Origin: Rhodospirillaceae bacterium
GTDB lineage: Bacteria; Pseudomonadota; Alphaproteobacteria; UBA8366
Direction of reading: 5' to 3'
Assembly (NCBI GenBank): GCA_002716125.1
Contig: PAZH01000003.1
Location: forward strand, 22,347 to 86,346
DNA: 64,000 nt
Part shown: piece after piece, positions 1 to 7,140 of the stretch
How the letters are laid out: every line of letters starts with the position of its first letter
How positions within the stretch are numbered: position 1 is the first letter of the stretch
Translations under genes and position numbers: made by a program
The notes under the pieces: generated by a model
What the model was told of the DNA's origin: nothing
The model's input: the letters and a program-made list of their open reading frames with translations, nothing else
The model's database searches: none

Positions 1-827
1 CAAGAGAAATCGCCCGTAAAAACCCGCTCGGCACGTTCGGATTTGGGTTTGTAATGCTGATGGTGTTCGCCGCCTTGTTTGCGGATGTCATTACGATCCA
101 TGAACCGGTTGCGATCAGTTTCGCGAATATGCTGGTATCACCGAATGCCGACTTTTTCCTTGGAACGGATCAGCTCGGCCGCGATATATTCTCTCGAATT
201 GTCTATGGTGCCCGAACCGCGCTCCTGGTTGGTATATGCGCTTCTGTTATCGGATCGGCGATTGGATTGGTGCTTGGTGTCGCCTCGGCTTATTTCGGCG
301 GCACATTCGACCTCTTGTTCCAGCGCGTGATGGACGTCTTTATGGCGTTTCCGCTCATTATCTTAGCACTCGCCATCGTTTCGATCTTCGGTGGCGGAAT
401 CGATAAGGTCATTCTGGCAATCACGATCCCCTTTACCCCGCGATGCGCGCGCGTTGTCCGTTCGAATGCCTTGGCCATTCGGGAAATCCCCTATGTAGAT
501 GCCGACCGTGCGATGGGTTTTTCGCATCTCCGGATCATTCTCCGGCACATGGTGCCAAACGTGATGGCGCCCTTCCTGATAATGCTCACCGCTTTTGTGG
601 GGCAGGCGATCCTAACGGAAGCCTCCCTATCTTTCCTTGGAATGGGCGTGCAAGAACCTACGCCCGCTTGGGGCCTCATGTTGCAGGGGGGTGCGGAAGA
701 ATATGCGGAAAGCGCGCCTTGGGTGCCGATCTTCCCGGGTCTCGCGATCACGCTGGCCGTATTCGGATTTAATCTGTTTGGGGATGCGGTGCGCGATACC
801 CTGGATCCGCGTTTGCGGTCGCAATAA
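1..827 (+). CDS. ABC transporter permease, DppC/OppC type (5' end outside window)
   Basis: This is the inner-membrane permease of a peptide, nickel or similar binding-protein-dependent ABC importer. The reading frame is open to the left edge: residues REIARKNPLGTFGFGF precede the ATG at 54 and match the N-terminal arm and first membrane segment of the family, so the true start is outside the window and the ATG at 54 is internal. The family signature LGTDQLGRDIFSR follows the first periplasmic loop. The cytoplasmic EAA coupling loop is seen around residues 143-169 (counted from the 54 ATG), REIPYVDADRAMGFSHLRII. The conserved EASLSFLGMGVQEPTPAWG block lies near the C-terminus. The partner permease, ATPases and binding protein would lie to the left. 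The substrate cannot be told from this subunit. Confidence 0.95.
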   Translation, partial: REIARKNPLGTFGFGFVMLMVFAALFADVITIHEPVAISFANMLVSPNADFFLGTDQLGRDIFSRIVYGARTALLVGICASVIGSAIGLVLGVASAYFGGTFDLLFQRVMDVFMAFPLIILALAIVSIFGGGIDKVILAITIPFTPRCARVVRSNALAIREIPYVDADRAMGFSHLRIILRHMVPNVMAPFLIMLTAFVGQAILTEASLSFLGMGVQEPTPAWGLMLQGGAEEYAESAPWVPIFPGLAITLAVFGFNLFGDAVRDTLDPRLRSQ

Positions 828-829
828 CC

Positions 830-848
830 GGACGGTGTTTCGCCGTCC
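830..848 (+). terminator. Hairpin just after the permease stop, possible terminator
   Basis: GGACGG, a seven-base loop, then CCGTCC begins three bases after the stop codon and lies between two convergent genes. There is no T-tract after it, so intrinsic termination is uncertain. It may only protect the mRNA 3' end. Confidence 0.35.
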
Positions 849-863
849 TGGCGAAATTGCCGA

Positions 864-1133
864 TCAGTCGACGTTTTGGAACCGGACGAGTTCGCCCCGT
901 TGGCGAAGTCGTTCGGCTTCAACTCGAAGATGTTTCGTATCGCTGATATCCGAATACGCCTGCAAGTTGGCTTCTTTAATTTGCGTCAGCCGCGCGATAT
1001 CCCCGATTGACCGAATGGGGCGTCTCAAGGCGCTCAAAAGCCCACCAAAGCCTAGCAGATCGACGAGAACAAACTTGAAGGCCTTGTGCAGTTTCCCATG
1101 AACGTGACGACCGCCCGAATTGTTATTTGCCAT
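864..1133 (-). CDS. Small hypothetical protein, 89 aa
   Basis: I do not recognise this protein. The ORF begins with ATG and encodes a basic 89-residue protein with a short hydrophobic stretch (FKFVLVDLLGFGGLLSAL, about residues 20-37) followed by a charged, probably helical C-terminal half. A weak GGAA lies upstream of the start. It sits between the convergent permease gene and the decarboxylase pair and is separate from both. It overlaps a rightward ORF (637-1101) that is rich in Arg and Ser and looks like the shadow. The minus frame has more protein-like composition. Function is unknown, and whether it is expressed is uncertain. Confidence 0.45.
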   Translation of the reverse strand: MANNNSGGRHVHGKLHKAFKFVLVDLLGFGGLLSALRRPIRSIGDIARLTQIKEANLQAYSDISDTKHLRVEAERLRQRGELVRFQNVD

Positions 1134-1216
1134 GTTCTGTTCCGGTGAAGCGACGTCGTTCGATACGCGTGATCGGGTCGCCTTTTAAGGATGATATTTT
1201 CAGCACAACAGATACG

Positions 1217-1232
1217 TCGTTCCGCGGAACGA
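1217..1232. repeat. 16-bp perfect palindrome in the gap upstream of the 89-aa gene
   Basis: TCGTTCCGCGGAACGA is its own reverse complement with no loop. It lies in the 178-bp gap between the end of the decarboxylase beta gene and the start of the 89-residue gene. That gap holds no gene. It could be an operator or a small hairpin after the decarboxylase operon. No T-tract follows on the minus strand, so it is not a clear terminator. Confidence 0.5.
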
Positions 1233-1311
1233 GTCAGAACACATGGGATAAAATAAGAGTGATCGCTCAGCGAAACGCGGTACGAAAATAAACATCCGAA
1301 ACGCCGCGCAC

Positions 1312-1914
1312 CTAACCCAATCCCGCTTCGCCTTCTCCTGTCGTCGCCATACGAAACCGGGAGGCGATGTAATGGCCTTTCCGCGTCTGCGGCTCGACGA
1401 TGGCGCCGTATTTTTTGATCGCGACTTTGGCGACGATTAATGAGGGCCCCTCTGCATTCAGTAAGTTTTCCTTGGCAGAAGCAAACTCGGGTGACGCCGT
1501 TATCTCACCGGTATTCGTAAAGCCGCACGCCTGCGCGACTCCGGCCAAGCTCGTCCGGCCGGACGTATGCGTCGGCTGCCCGCCCGTCTCCGAATAATGA
1601 CCATTATCAAGCACCAGCACGCTGAGATTGCGCGCGGCGACGCTCGCTGCGGTCGAGAAACTGCCGAGCCCCATCAGCATCTCTCCGTCACCGGTGACGA
1701 CCAAGACGCGTTTTTCGGGTTGCGCGATGGCGATCCCGAGGCCAACGGAGAGCGCCTGCCCCATGGCACCCCAGAGATAAAAGTTATGTGGATGATCTTC
1801 GACACCCGCAACGTCATAAGTGCTCGATCCCAGGCCACAAACGACCAGAAGGTCGTCCGGGCGATCCGCCAAAATTTCCGCAACCAGTTCAGCGCGGTCT
1901 ATTGTCCCGCTCAT
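1312..1914 (-). CDS. Thiamine-diphosphate decarboxylase beta subunit, ComE-like (sulfopyruvate/phosphonopyruvate type)
   Basis: This is the C-terminal, ThDP-binding half of a split 2-keto acid decarboxylase, about 200 residues. The diphosphate/Mg binding motif is GDGEMLMGLGSF (about residues 75-86), ending with the conserved Asn in VLDNGHYSETGGQPTH (about 102-116). The NFYLWGAMGQALSVGLGIA block is typical of sulfopyruvate decarboxylase beta (ComE) and of phosphonopyruvate decarboxylase. Its start overlaps the stop of the alpha gene as ATGA, so the two are translationally coupled and probably form an alpha-beta enzyme. The substrate is inferred only from family resemblance. Sulfopyruvate, giving sulfoacetaldehyde, and phosphonopyruvate, giving phosphonoacetaldehyde, are both possible, as is another 3-substituted pyruvate. 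Confidence 0.85.
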   Translation of the reverse strand: MSGTIDRAELVAEILADRPDDLLVVCGLGSSTYDVAGVEDHPHNFYLWGAMGQALSVGLGIAIAQPEKRVLVVTGDGEMLMGLGSFSTAASVAARNLSVLVLDNGHYSETGGQPTHTSGRTSLAGVAQACGFTNTGEITASPEFASAKENLLNAEGPSLIVAKVAIKKYGAIVEPQTRKGHYIASRFRMATTGEGEAGLG

Positions 1915-2450
1915 AGGACCCTCTCTTCAGCGCGAAAATCTTTTGTACCGATTATCTTTTGTGAGATCAGGACAGCGACTTGCCTGTTGCTGTCGAATGC
2001 CATCTTTATCGCGGCATCAACGGTATCCCGAACATCTTCTGCCCGCTCGGCGCGCAATACGGTAACACCCATAGCTTCGAAAACGTCCGGCGTCGCCTGT
2101 CCCATTGGGATCTGCCATGGAACGAATTCGCCCCATTCGCCTCGCATCGAGACGATCGTAACGAACGGTATGCGGCAGGCGTTCGGCATGGCCAAGGCAT
2201 TAATCGTATTGCCAACCCCACTACTCTGCATGAGCAGAACGCCGCGCTGTCCCCCAAGCCAGGCGCCCGTCAGAACACCGATTCCATCTTCCTCCGTCGT
2301 TAAACCAACAACGGTCATTCCGTTATCCGCCTCACAGTTCCGAATCAGGGCCGCGTGGCCCGCGTCCGGAACATGACAGACCTGTTGTATGTTGTGTGTC
2401 CGAAGTGCCGCGTAGATGTCGGAGCGCCAGTCTATTGAATTTTCAGTCAT
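1911..2450 (-). CDS. Thiamine-diphosphate decarboxylase alpha subunit, ComD-like
   Basis: This is the N-terminal (PYR) half of the split decarboxylase, about 179 residues. It has the PDAGH segment, the catalytic-type Glu in TTEEDGIGVLTGAWLGG, and QSSGVGNTINAL, which are characteristic of sulfopyruvate decarboxylase alpha chains. In this family the PYR-domain glutamate activates the thiamine bound by the partner chain, so the protein needs the beta subunit next door. The ORF track starts at a TTG (2459). The ATG at 2450, giving MTENSIDWR, is preceded by TGAGGATT and is the better start. It is the first gene of a two-gene operon, only 18 bases downstream of the small RHH-like gene's stop codon, and could be co-transcribed with it. 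Confidence 0.83.
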   Translation of the reverse strand: MTENSIDWRSDIYAALRTHNIQQVCHVPDAGHAALIRNCEADNGMTVVGLTTEEDGIGVLTGAWLGGQRGVLLMQSSGVGNTINALAMPNACRIPFVTIVSMRGEWGEFVPWQIPMGQATPDVFEAMGVTVLRAERAEDVRDTVDAAIKMAFDSNRQVAVLISQKIIGTKDFRAEERVL

Positions 2451-2468
2451 AATCCTCAATCAGGAGTA

Positions 2469-2726
2469 TTAATCTCGATCCCGTTCATACGAAGCGACGA
2501 AAATTTCAAGCAACCTTCTCGCTTCCAAATTGTGCGTCGAATATTGGATGAGGCCTTTTGCGATATAGGAAGCGAAACCGACGGCTTCGCCCTTCCCTCT
2601 CAAACTACTACTTTCGGCAATCTCCGCAAGATCGTCATGCACCAAACGGCCCGCCATCACATTCAATTGAGATTTTACATAGCGGTTTCGTTCCCGCCAT
2701 CTGCGTTGCGTCTTCGCTGTCGCCAT
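2469..2726 (-). CDS. Small ribbon-helix-helix-like protein, 85 aa
   Basis: This is a small conserved-type alphaproteobacterial protein starting MATAKTQRRWRERNRYVKSQLN. A short strand-like segment (KSQLNVMA) is followed by two helices (RLVHDDLAEIAESS and GKGEAVGFASYIAKGL), the pattern of a ribbon-helix-helix DNA-binding fold. The basic N-terminus could contact DNA. The fold is my inference, since no exact family is recognised. The ORF track extends to 2771, but the ATG at 2726 has an excellent Shine-Dalgarno GGAGG five bases away, so it is chosen. That GGAGG is one arm of a 28-bp perfect palindrome (2732-2759), which suggests autoregulation by protein binding or by an mRNA hairpin. It diverges from mazG. 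Confidence 0.75.
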   Translation of the reverse strand: MATAKTQRRWRERNRYVKSQLNVMAGRLVHDDLAEIAESSSLRGKGEAVGFASYIAKGLIQYSTHNLEARRLLEIFVASYERDRD

Positions 2727-2731
2727 GGTCG

Positions 2732-2759
2732 CCTCCATATCTACTAGTAGATATGGAGG
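2732..2759. promoter_or_regulatory. 28-bp perfect palindrome overlapping the RBS of the RHH-like gene
   Basis: The sequence CCTCCATATCTAC, TA, GTAGATATGGAGG reads the same on both strands over 28 bases, centred between 2745 and 2746. In the leftward mRNA the GGAGG Shine-Dalgarno of the RHH-like gene would pair with CCTCC and be hidden. In DNA it is a perfectly symmetric candidate operator between the divergent RHH-like gene and mazG. Confidence 0.7.
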
Positions 2760-2842
2760 TCGAGATTCCATAATTGCTGCTTGCGTCCCGCCCCGCCGCG
2801 GCTAATTTCGACGGCAACACCTTCAAAACTGGGAAAACCGAC

Positions 2843-3634
2843 ATGAGCGAGAACGTTGATCGACTATTGGAGATCATGGCAAAGCTGCGCTCACCGGACG
2901 GCGGATGCCCTTGGGATGTCGAGCAGACTTTCAAAACGATTGCGCCTTACACAATCGAAGAGGCCTATGAAGTTGCCGACGCTATCGAACGGAACGACCT
3001 AGAAGATCTAAAAGGCGAACTCGGCGATCTCTTGTTCCAAGTCGTCTTTCACGCCCGTATGGCGGAAGAAGGCGACGCATTCGATTTCAACGACGTGGTC
3101 GATGCCATCAGTCAAAAAATGATCGAACGACATCCGCACGTCTTTGGGGATGCCACAATTGGATCGGCAGATGCGCAAACCACAAATTGGGAAGCCTTAA
3201 AAGCCGAAGAGCGCCGGGCAAATAACTTACACGAAATCGATGTTGCAACGGCCCTACCTGCCCTGATGCGTGCCGGCAAGATCGGGAAACGGGCCGCCCG
3301 AATGGGCTTCGATTGGCCGGAATCGAGTGGCGTCCTTCATAAGATGCAGGAAGAGCTCGACGAAATTCGCCAAGCGGTCGCTGTCGGCGACACGAATACC
3401 GCCGCGATTGAAGAAGAGGTTGGTGACTTCCTCTTTGCGGCCGCCAATCTGGCCCGTCATCTTGGCGTCGAGCCGGAAGAAGCACTCCGATCCGCGAATT
3501 TCAAGTTTCAACGCCGGTTTAAGGCGATGGAACTTGAAATACAAAAGACCGGTAAGTCTGTACGATCTTCGTCTTTGGACGAATTAGAAGCCGCCTGGGG
3601 GCAAGCGAAGCGACAGGAGAAAATGGAGGTTTAG
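2843..3634 (+). CDS. mazG: Nucleoside triphosphate pyrophosphohydrolase MazG
   Basis: MazG hydrolyses nucleoside triphosphates to monophosphate and pyrophosphate. It is tied to cleaning of aberrant nucleotides and to control of ppGpp levels. The protein is about 263 residues with two MazG domains, the usual length. The N-terminal domain shows LRSPDGGCPWDVEQTFKTI and the metal-binding EEAYEVADAI and GELGDLLFQVVFHA helices. The second half repeats the pattern (EELDEIRQAV and EEEVGDFLFAAANLARHL). The ORF track begins at a TTG at 2774; the ATG at 2843 (MSENVDRLLEIM) matches the family N-terminus. It is divergent from the RHH-like gene and convergent with the dehydrogenase gene four bases downstream. 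Confidence 0.95.
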   Translation: MSENVDRLLEIMAKLRSPDGGCPWDVEQTFKTIAPYTIEEAYEVADAIERNDLEDLKGELGDLLFQVVFHARMAEEGDAFDFNDVVDAISQKMIERHPHVFGDATIGSADAQTTNWEALKAEERRANNLHEIDVATALPALMRAGKIGKRAARMGFDWPESSGVLHKMQEELDEIRQAVAVGDTNTAAIEEEVGDFLFAAANLARHLGVEPEEALRSANFKFQRRFKAMELEIQKTGKSVRSSSLDELEAAWGQAKRQEKMEV

Positions 3635-3638
3635 TGCG

Positions 3639-4508
3639 CTATTCGTTCATCAAGAGATGAATCAGCGCCGATGTATCCCATCGTTGGCCGCCACGCGCTT
3701 GAACCGTTGCATAGAATTGGTCGACCAAGGCCGCCACCGGTAAACGAGCCCCGTTAGAATCAGCCTCTTCAAGACAAATACCTAAATCCTTACGCATCCA
3801 ATCAACGGCAAATCCGAATTCAAACTCGCCTTTGCACATCGTCTCGGCCCGGTTCACCATTTGCCAAGAACCGGCGGCGCCTTTCGAGATCGTGTCGATG
3901 ACCTTGTCCATGTCCAGTCCGGCTTTGAGGCCGAAATTGACACCTTCGGAAAGGCCTTGGACAAGACCGGCGATGCAGATTTGATTGACCATCTTGGTAA
4001 GTTGACCCGATCCCGGTCCGCCGATCAGAGTCACTTGTTGGGCGAAACAATCGATGACGGGTTGGGCTTTCTTGAAATGCGATTTCCCGCCCCCGCACAT
4101 CACGGTGAGGACGCCGTTCTCCGCACCGGCCTGACCGCCTGAAACCGGCGCGTCGATAAAGCCGACGCCCGCTTTTCGGGCCGTCGCGTGAAGCTCACGC
4201 GCGACGTTTGCCGAAGCCGTCGTATTGTCGATCAAAATGCTGCCTTTGGACATGCCCGCAAGCGCACCTTTATCGCCTAGGACGACACTTCGAAGATCGT
4301 CATCGTTCCCAACGCAAATGAAAACGAATTCCTTATTCTTCGCAGCTTCGCGCGGGGTTCGCGCAGACTTGCCGCCATACTTCTTCACCCATTTCTTCGC
4401 TTTCGCCGCCGTGCGGTTATACACAGTGACGTCATGGCCACCCGCAGATAAGTGTCCCGCCATGGGATACCCCATCACGCCAAGCCCGATGAAAGCAACT
4501 TTCGCCAT
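3639..4508 (-). CDS. NAD(P)-dependent beta-hydroxyacid dehydrogenase (3-hydroxyisobutyrate dehydrogenase family)
   Basis: This cytosolic oxidoreductase oxidises a 3-hydroxy acid or reduces the semialdehyde. Family members act on 3-hydroxyisobutyrate, tartronate semialdehyde, or succinic semialdehyde/glyoxylate. The Rossmann motif GLGVMGYPMAGHL is at the N-terminus, the substrate-binding signature DAPVSGGQAGAENGVL is near residues 120-135, and the catalytic lysine lies in LTKMVNQ. Length, about 289 residues, is normal. Two ATGs compete: AGGGAG lies two bases before the one at 4514 but eight before the one at 4508, so the latter is used. The gene is convergent with mazG. The physiological substrate cannot be fixed from the sequence. 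Confidence 0.88.
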   Translation of the reverse strand: MAKVAFIGLGVMGYPMAGHLSAGGHDVTVYNRTAAKAKKWVKKYGGKSARTPREAAKNKEFVFICVGNDDDLRSVVLGDKGALAGMSKGSILIDNTTASANVARELHATARKAGVGFIDAPVSGGQAGAENGVLTVMCGGGKSHFKKAQPVIDCFAQQVTLIGGPGSGQLTKMVNQICIAGLVQGLSEGVNFGLKAGLDMDKVIDTISKGAAGSWQMVNRAETMCKGEFEFGFAVDWMRKDLGICLEEADSNGARLPVAALVDQFYATVQARGGQRWDTSALIHLLMNE

Positions 4509-4610
4509 AGTCATTTCTCCCTGTTGAATCCGCGCGCTGGCGCTGTTGCGCCATCATACTGACGGCCCCGTTCGGCCACAAATTCGTTATCCAAATGGAA
4601 GGCGAGCGGT

Positions 4611-5420
4611 CTAATTCGGTGTCGATAGATGTTCGTGAATATCCTGCCAGGACTTTTCCGACGGAGCACAGAGCAGGCCCCACGTTCGCTCCAGAGGGCG
4701 ATACTCGCGTCCATCCACCCGTGCGACATATCCGCCAGCTTCGCTGAATATCAAACTGCCGGCCGCGTGGTCCCAGGGCCAAAGACGACGATAGAGTGAA
4801 AAGTGCTTATTGCCTTTGGCCAGCTGAACAAAATCGAAGCCAGCACAGCGAAAATTTCGCAGCTCGGAGAAAGCTTCGGCCCGTGATTTCATCTGTTCAA
4901 CCGATACAGAATCGCCGAGCGCGCGAAAATTGATCAATCCGGTCATCGAACCGATTGCCACATCATTGGAAATGGCCAACCTCTCACCTCCAGCGACGAA
5001 CGCGCCACTGCCGCGCTCAGCCACGATGGTCTGGTCCTCGACCGGGAGATGGATCCACGCCTGTTCAACACGACCGCCGGTGACATATGCGACGACGATT
5101 GCAAACGGGGTTTCGCCTTTAGAGAAGTTCCTGGTGCCATCCACCGGATCGATCAACCAGGTATCCGCGTCCGAGTGATAATCGTCTAGCTCCAGACCGT
5201 CTCGAGACGCGGCTTCTTCCGCCAAAATTTCGGCACCAGGCGCCAACGCACCTAATGCCTTCGAGAGGCGGACTTCCGCTTCGTAATCCGCAACGGTCAC
5301 CACGTCACCAGGTGCCTTTTCCATAATGTCGTCATCCGCCAATTTACGAAAGCGCGGGAGCACATCGAGCTGCGCAGTCTCGCGAATGATGTCGGTTACC
5401 CGTTGTGGATCAATCACCAT
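4611..5420 (-). CDS. Inositol monophosphatase family protein
   Basis: This is a Mg-dependent phosphatase of the IMPase superfamily, 269 residues. The metal-binding residues are visible: EE in ILAEEAAS (about 67-68), WLIDPVDGTRNF (about 88-99) and the late WPWDHAAGSLIFSEAGG. Relatives remove phosphate from myo-inositol 1-phosphate, from histidinol phosphate (HisN), or from 3'-phosphoadenosine nucleotides. The sequence does not separate these cleanly, so no symbol is given. It lies just 45 bases downstream of hflX on the same strand and may be read through from it. About 100 bases separate it from the dehydrogenase gene downstream. Confidence 0.88.
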   Translation of the reverse strand: MVIDPQRVTDIIRETAQLDVLPRFRKLADDDIMEKAPGDVVTVADYEAEVRLSKALGALAPGAEILAEEAASRDGLELDDYHSDADTWLIDPVDGTRNFSKGETPFAIVVAYVTGGRVEQAWIHLPVEDQTIVAERGSGAFVAGGERLAISNDVAIGSMTGLINFRALGDSVSVEQMKSRAEAFSELRNFRCAGFDFVQLAKGNKHFSLYRRLWPWDHAAGSLIFSEAGGYVARVDGREYRPLERTWGLLCAPSEKSWQDIHEHLSTPN

Positions 5421-5465
5421 GTCCGGTACGCACCTTTCTACTCGATCGTCTCGTAAATCGGGGCA

Positions 5466-6752
5466 TCATTGCGGCTCCGGAGCCAGTTGGAAGCGTTGCT
5501 CAAAGCGCCCCGCGTCCGGAGATTGCAGTGCGACCTTCACAATGTTCGACATATCTTGCGGATTGTTGCTGATGACCTCACCATTGGAATAGAGCCAAGC
5601 CAGAGCAGCACCGTCCGCGGAAGGAATAGCGTAAGTGAATACCTGACGGCGACTCAAAAATTCGCGATCCAACAACTCAATCAAAGCGTCACAGCCCGCA
5701 CCGGTGACAGCTGAAATTCGAATGTCATTGCGACCGATTTCGCAATCTTCATCGTGGATGAGATCGAATTTATTCAAGACGTTGTAGATCTTAGGCGGCG
5801 TCTCACCAACGATTTCAACCAGGATTTTTCGAACCGTCTGGCTCTGTTCCGCTATTTCCGCTGAAGCCGCATCATGCACATGCAGGACGACATCCGCTTC
5901 GGAAATCTCTTCCAGCGTTGCCCGAAACGACGCCACCAATTCGGTCGGCAGGTCTGAAATGAATCCGACCGTATCGCATAAAACGATCTTCGTGCCGGAT
6001 GGAAGGGTCATCCCTCGCATTGTTGGGTCCAACGTCGCAAATAACATATCTTGCGCAACAACGTCGGCTTCGGTGAGACGGTTAAACAGCGTCGATTTCC
6101 CGGCGTTGGTATATCCGATCAACGCGACAGTGGGCAGTGCGTTTCGCTGACGTGCTGAGCGTTGCAACGTTCGCGTTTTCTGAATGTTGCCGATTTCACC
6201 TTGTAGCTTGGATATCCGTTGATCTGTTAAACGGCGGTCAATCTCGAGCTGACTTTCGCCGGGCCCCCCTAGAACCCCGAACCCGCCACGTTGGCGTTCC
6301 AAGTGTGTCCAACTCCGCACCAACCTCGACCGTTGATATTGCAGCGCAGCCAATTCGACCTGAAGGCGCCCCTCATGGGTCCGAGCGCGCGCACCAAATA
6401 TTTCAAGGATCAAGGCTGTCCGGTCCAAGACTTTACAGTGCCACGCGACTTCCAGGTTCCGCTGCTGAACCGGGGTCAATTCATGATCGACAATGGCTAC
6501 ATCGATCTTATTCGCCTTAACAAATGCGGCAATATCATCGGTCTTACCGCGACCGAACAACGTTGCCGGCCTTATTCGCGAGACATTCACGATTTCCGAT
6601 GCGACGAGCTCAAGATCAATCGCTTCGGCCAAGCCGACAGCCTCCTCCCGTTTCAGCTCGAGAGTGTCAAAATCCCGGGAGAAAGAAGACAAATTTGGAA
6701 CGATGACTAAGGCGGTCGTCAACCGAACAGAAGTACCTTTGGCTTCGGTCAT
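5466..6752 (-). CDS. hflX: GTPase HflX
   Basis: HflX is a ribosome-associated GTPase that binds the 50S subunit and helps split stalled or heat-damaged 70S ribosomes. This protein is 428 residues. It has the HflX N-terminal domain (GRGKTDDIAAFVKAN), the linker helices with the glycine-rich RGGFGVLGGPGESQLEIDRR, then the G domain: G1 GYTNAGKST (about 213-221), G3 DTVGFISDLP (about 258) and G4 NKFD (about 320). It follows hfq by 19 bases, the classic hfq-hflX pair, and is probably co-transcribed with it. Confidence 0.97.
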   Translation of the reverse strand: MTEAKGTSVRLTTALVIVPNLSSFSRDFDTLELKREEAVGLAEAIDLELVASEIVNVSRIRPATLFGRGKTDDIAAFVKANKIDVAIVDHELTPVQQRNLEVAWHCKVLDRTALILEIFGARARTHEGRLQVELAALQYQRSRLVRSWTHLERQRGGFGVLGGPGESQLEIDRRLTDQRISKLQGEIGNIQKTRTLQRSARQRNALPTVALIGYTNAGKSTLFNRLTEADVVAQDMLFATLDPTMRGMTLPSGTKIVLCDTVGFISDLPTELVASFRATLEEISEADVVLHVHDAASAEIAEQSQTVRKILVEIVGETPPKIYNVLNKFDLIHDEDCEIGRNDIRISAVTGAGCDALIELLDREFLSRRQVFTYAIPSADGAALAWLYSNGEVISNNPQDMSNIVKVALQSPDAGRFEQRFQLAPEPQ

Positions 6753-6771
6753 GCGAGCGCGATAGGTTCCA

Positions 6772-7020
6772 CTACTCTTCGTCGCCTTGTGACGGTTCGA
6801 AAAGTTGGACGGGCTGGGCGGGCATCACGGTCGAGATCGCATGCTTGTACACGAGTTGAGAGTGTGCGTCTCGGCGTAATAGAACGCAAAAATTGTCGAA
6901 CCAGGTTATGATTCCCTGCAGCTTTACGCCGTTAACCAGAAAAATCGTCACCGGAATTTTGGCCTTTCGAACATTATTCAGGAAAACATCCTGAAGGTTC
7001 TGCTGTTTTTCAGAAGACAT
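6772..7020 (-). CDS. hfq: RNA chaperone Hfq
   Basis: Hfq is the hexameric Sm-like protein that pairs small RNAs with mRNAs. At 82 residues it is a short alphaproteobacterial form. The Sm1 region ([27 protein letters not shown]) and the Sm2 signature (YKHAIST) are intact, including the proximal-face residues around KHA. The C-terminal tail is very short ([13 protein letters not shown]), as usual in this class. A plausible sigma-70 promoter sits about 75 bases upstream. hflX follows directly. Confidence 0.98.
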   Translation of the reverse strand: MSSEKQQNLQDVFLNNVRKAKIPVTIFLVNGVKLQGIITWFDNFCVLLRRDAHSQLVYKHAISTVMPAQPVQLFEPSQGDEE

Positions 7021-7048
7021 TATCTTGCGCCCTGTTTTTTATGGCTCC

Positions 7049-7071
7049 GAAATTCGAACGTCGGAGTCTCA
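7049..7071 (-). other. 5' leader hairpin of hfq
   Basis: On the minus strand CTCCGA, about ten bases, then TCGGAG lies between the putative hfq promoter and the start codon. It is not followed by a T-tract, so it is more likely a leader structure than a terminator of the upstream aminotransferase gene. Boundaries are approximate. Confidence 0.35.
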
Positions 7072-7095
7072 GTTATTTTATATTTGTAGGAATTA

Positions 7096-7123
7096 ACTAT
7101 ATAGCAAGATTAGAATAGCTCAA
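7096..7123 (-). promoter_or_regulatory. Putative sigma-70 promoter of hfq
   Basis: On the minus strand TTGAGC and TATAGT are separated by 16 bases in an AT-rich 120-bp gap between the aminotransferase and hfq. The spacing and the position relative to hfq are right; the -10 box is imperfect. Confidence 0.4.
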
Positions 7124-7140
7124 AACTGAAAACGGCAAAC

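Noticed and set aside
637-1101. 154-aa rightward ORF spanning the end of the permease and the 89-aa gene
   Set aside because: It is Arg/Ser-rich and out of frame with a certain gene, with no start signal. It is a shadow ORF.
1567-2376. 269-aa rightward ORF across the decarboxylase genes
   Set aside because: It covers both subunits of a coupled, motif-complete enzyme on the other strand, and its own sequence has no family features.
7049-7071. Hairpin upstream of hfq as terminator of the aminotransferase gene
   Set aside because: No T-tract follows on the minus strand, and a plausible hfq promoter lies before it, so it is treated as a leader structure.
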